DNA from: an uncultured Mollicutes bacterium
GTDB taxonomy: Bacteria > Bacillota_I > Bacilli_A > ML615J-28 > CAG-313
Length of the DNA stretch: 31,740 nt
Assembly (NCBI GenBank): GCA_900548675.1
Contig: URLJ01000013.1
Location: forward strand, 1-31,740
Reading direction: 5' to 3'
This document shows, piece by piece, positions 31,697 through 31,740 of the stretch. The stretch's first letter is position 1. Each line of letters begins with the position of its first letter. Both the position numbers and the translations under genes were made by a program. The notes beneath the pieces were generated by a model. It did not search any database, was not told the DNA's origin, and saw nothing but the letters and a program-made list of their open reading frames with translations.

Positions 31697-31740
31697 TTAA
31701 TTATAAGCGTAATCTTCAGTACGTTTATTACTAAGAAGAT
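31697..31740 (-). CDS. Possible C-terminus of a minus-strand gene (cut by window edge)
   Basis: On the minus strand an open frame enters from the right edge and ends at TAA (31697-31699), reading LLSNKRTEDYAYN. The acidic, hydrophilic end looks like a real C-terminus, and the bidirectional terminator at 31611-31643 would serve it. Only 14 codons are visible, so the gene cannot be identified. Confidence 0.35.
   Translation of the reverse strand, partial: LLSNKRTEDYAYN

Noticed and set aside
1..31740. CRISPR arrays, prophage or a multi-gene defence island
   Set aside because: No spaced direct repeats, phage structural genes, recombinases or defence gene clusters were seen. The Fic gene stands alone.

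Overview
The window is about 31.7 kb of low-GC, densely packed bacterial DNA using the standard genetic code: TGA serves as a stop and Trp is TGG. It looks like a chromosome segment of a low-GC Gram-positive (Firmicutes/Bacillota, Bacilli or Erysipelotrichia side). The reasons are Bacillus-type promoters with many extended -10 boxes, strong AGGAGG-type ribosome binding sites, a T-box leader, a CIRCE heat-shock operator, MutS2, RNase HIII, an Ntdp/YgaC-type DUF402 protein and a clear SpoIVA. SpoIVA implies endospore formation in the lineage. A ClpB without its N-domain recalls the Mollicutes-related branch, but IspG and spore genes exclude a typical Mollicute. I do not name a genus.

Layout. 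1-242: end of an rRNA operon (5S rRNA, tRNA-Asn, terminator). 317-3220: a PfkB-family sugar kinase and a 610-aa MurQ/GKRP-like double-SIS protein, each with its own promoter and sharing an 11-bp motif at the expected transcription start. 3252-5476: CIRCE-controlled clpB, convergent with ispG through a shared terminator. 5475-7138 (minus strand): ispG and an unusual DNA-binding protein that joins transposase-type HTH domains to a histone H1-like tail. 7327-7659: a small cupin. 7826-12107: an apparent operon of an RluA-type pseudouridine synthase, metK, a GH4 glycosidase and a BadF/BadG-type sugar kinase. 12113-13315 (minus): pepT. 13425-17791: an AGCS symporter, a structured ncRNA (probable 6S RNA), argS and an M42 aminopeptidase.

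17796-24590 is one long operon: a compact T-box leader, hisS, aspS, a dCMP deaminase, a PDZ-Lon protease of the SepM type, a small membrane protein, lspA and an RluD-type synthase. The genes overlap or nearly touch, and a bidirectional terminator shared with the convergent rnhC closes the operon. 25615-31643: mutS2, a small charged orphan, a class II Fic protein, ntdP and spoIVA with a sigma-E-like promoter. The last 44 bases appear to hold the C-terminus of a minus-strand gene.

Most of the window is core metabolism and translation. I see no prophage, CRISPR array, intact insertion sequence or obvious multi-gene defence system. The most unusual items are the HTH/H1-tail protein, the MurQ-like protein that appears to lack a catalytic glutamate, the very short T-box, and the odd translation start of spoIVA. 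All family assignments come from motifs read by eye; no database search was run.
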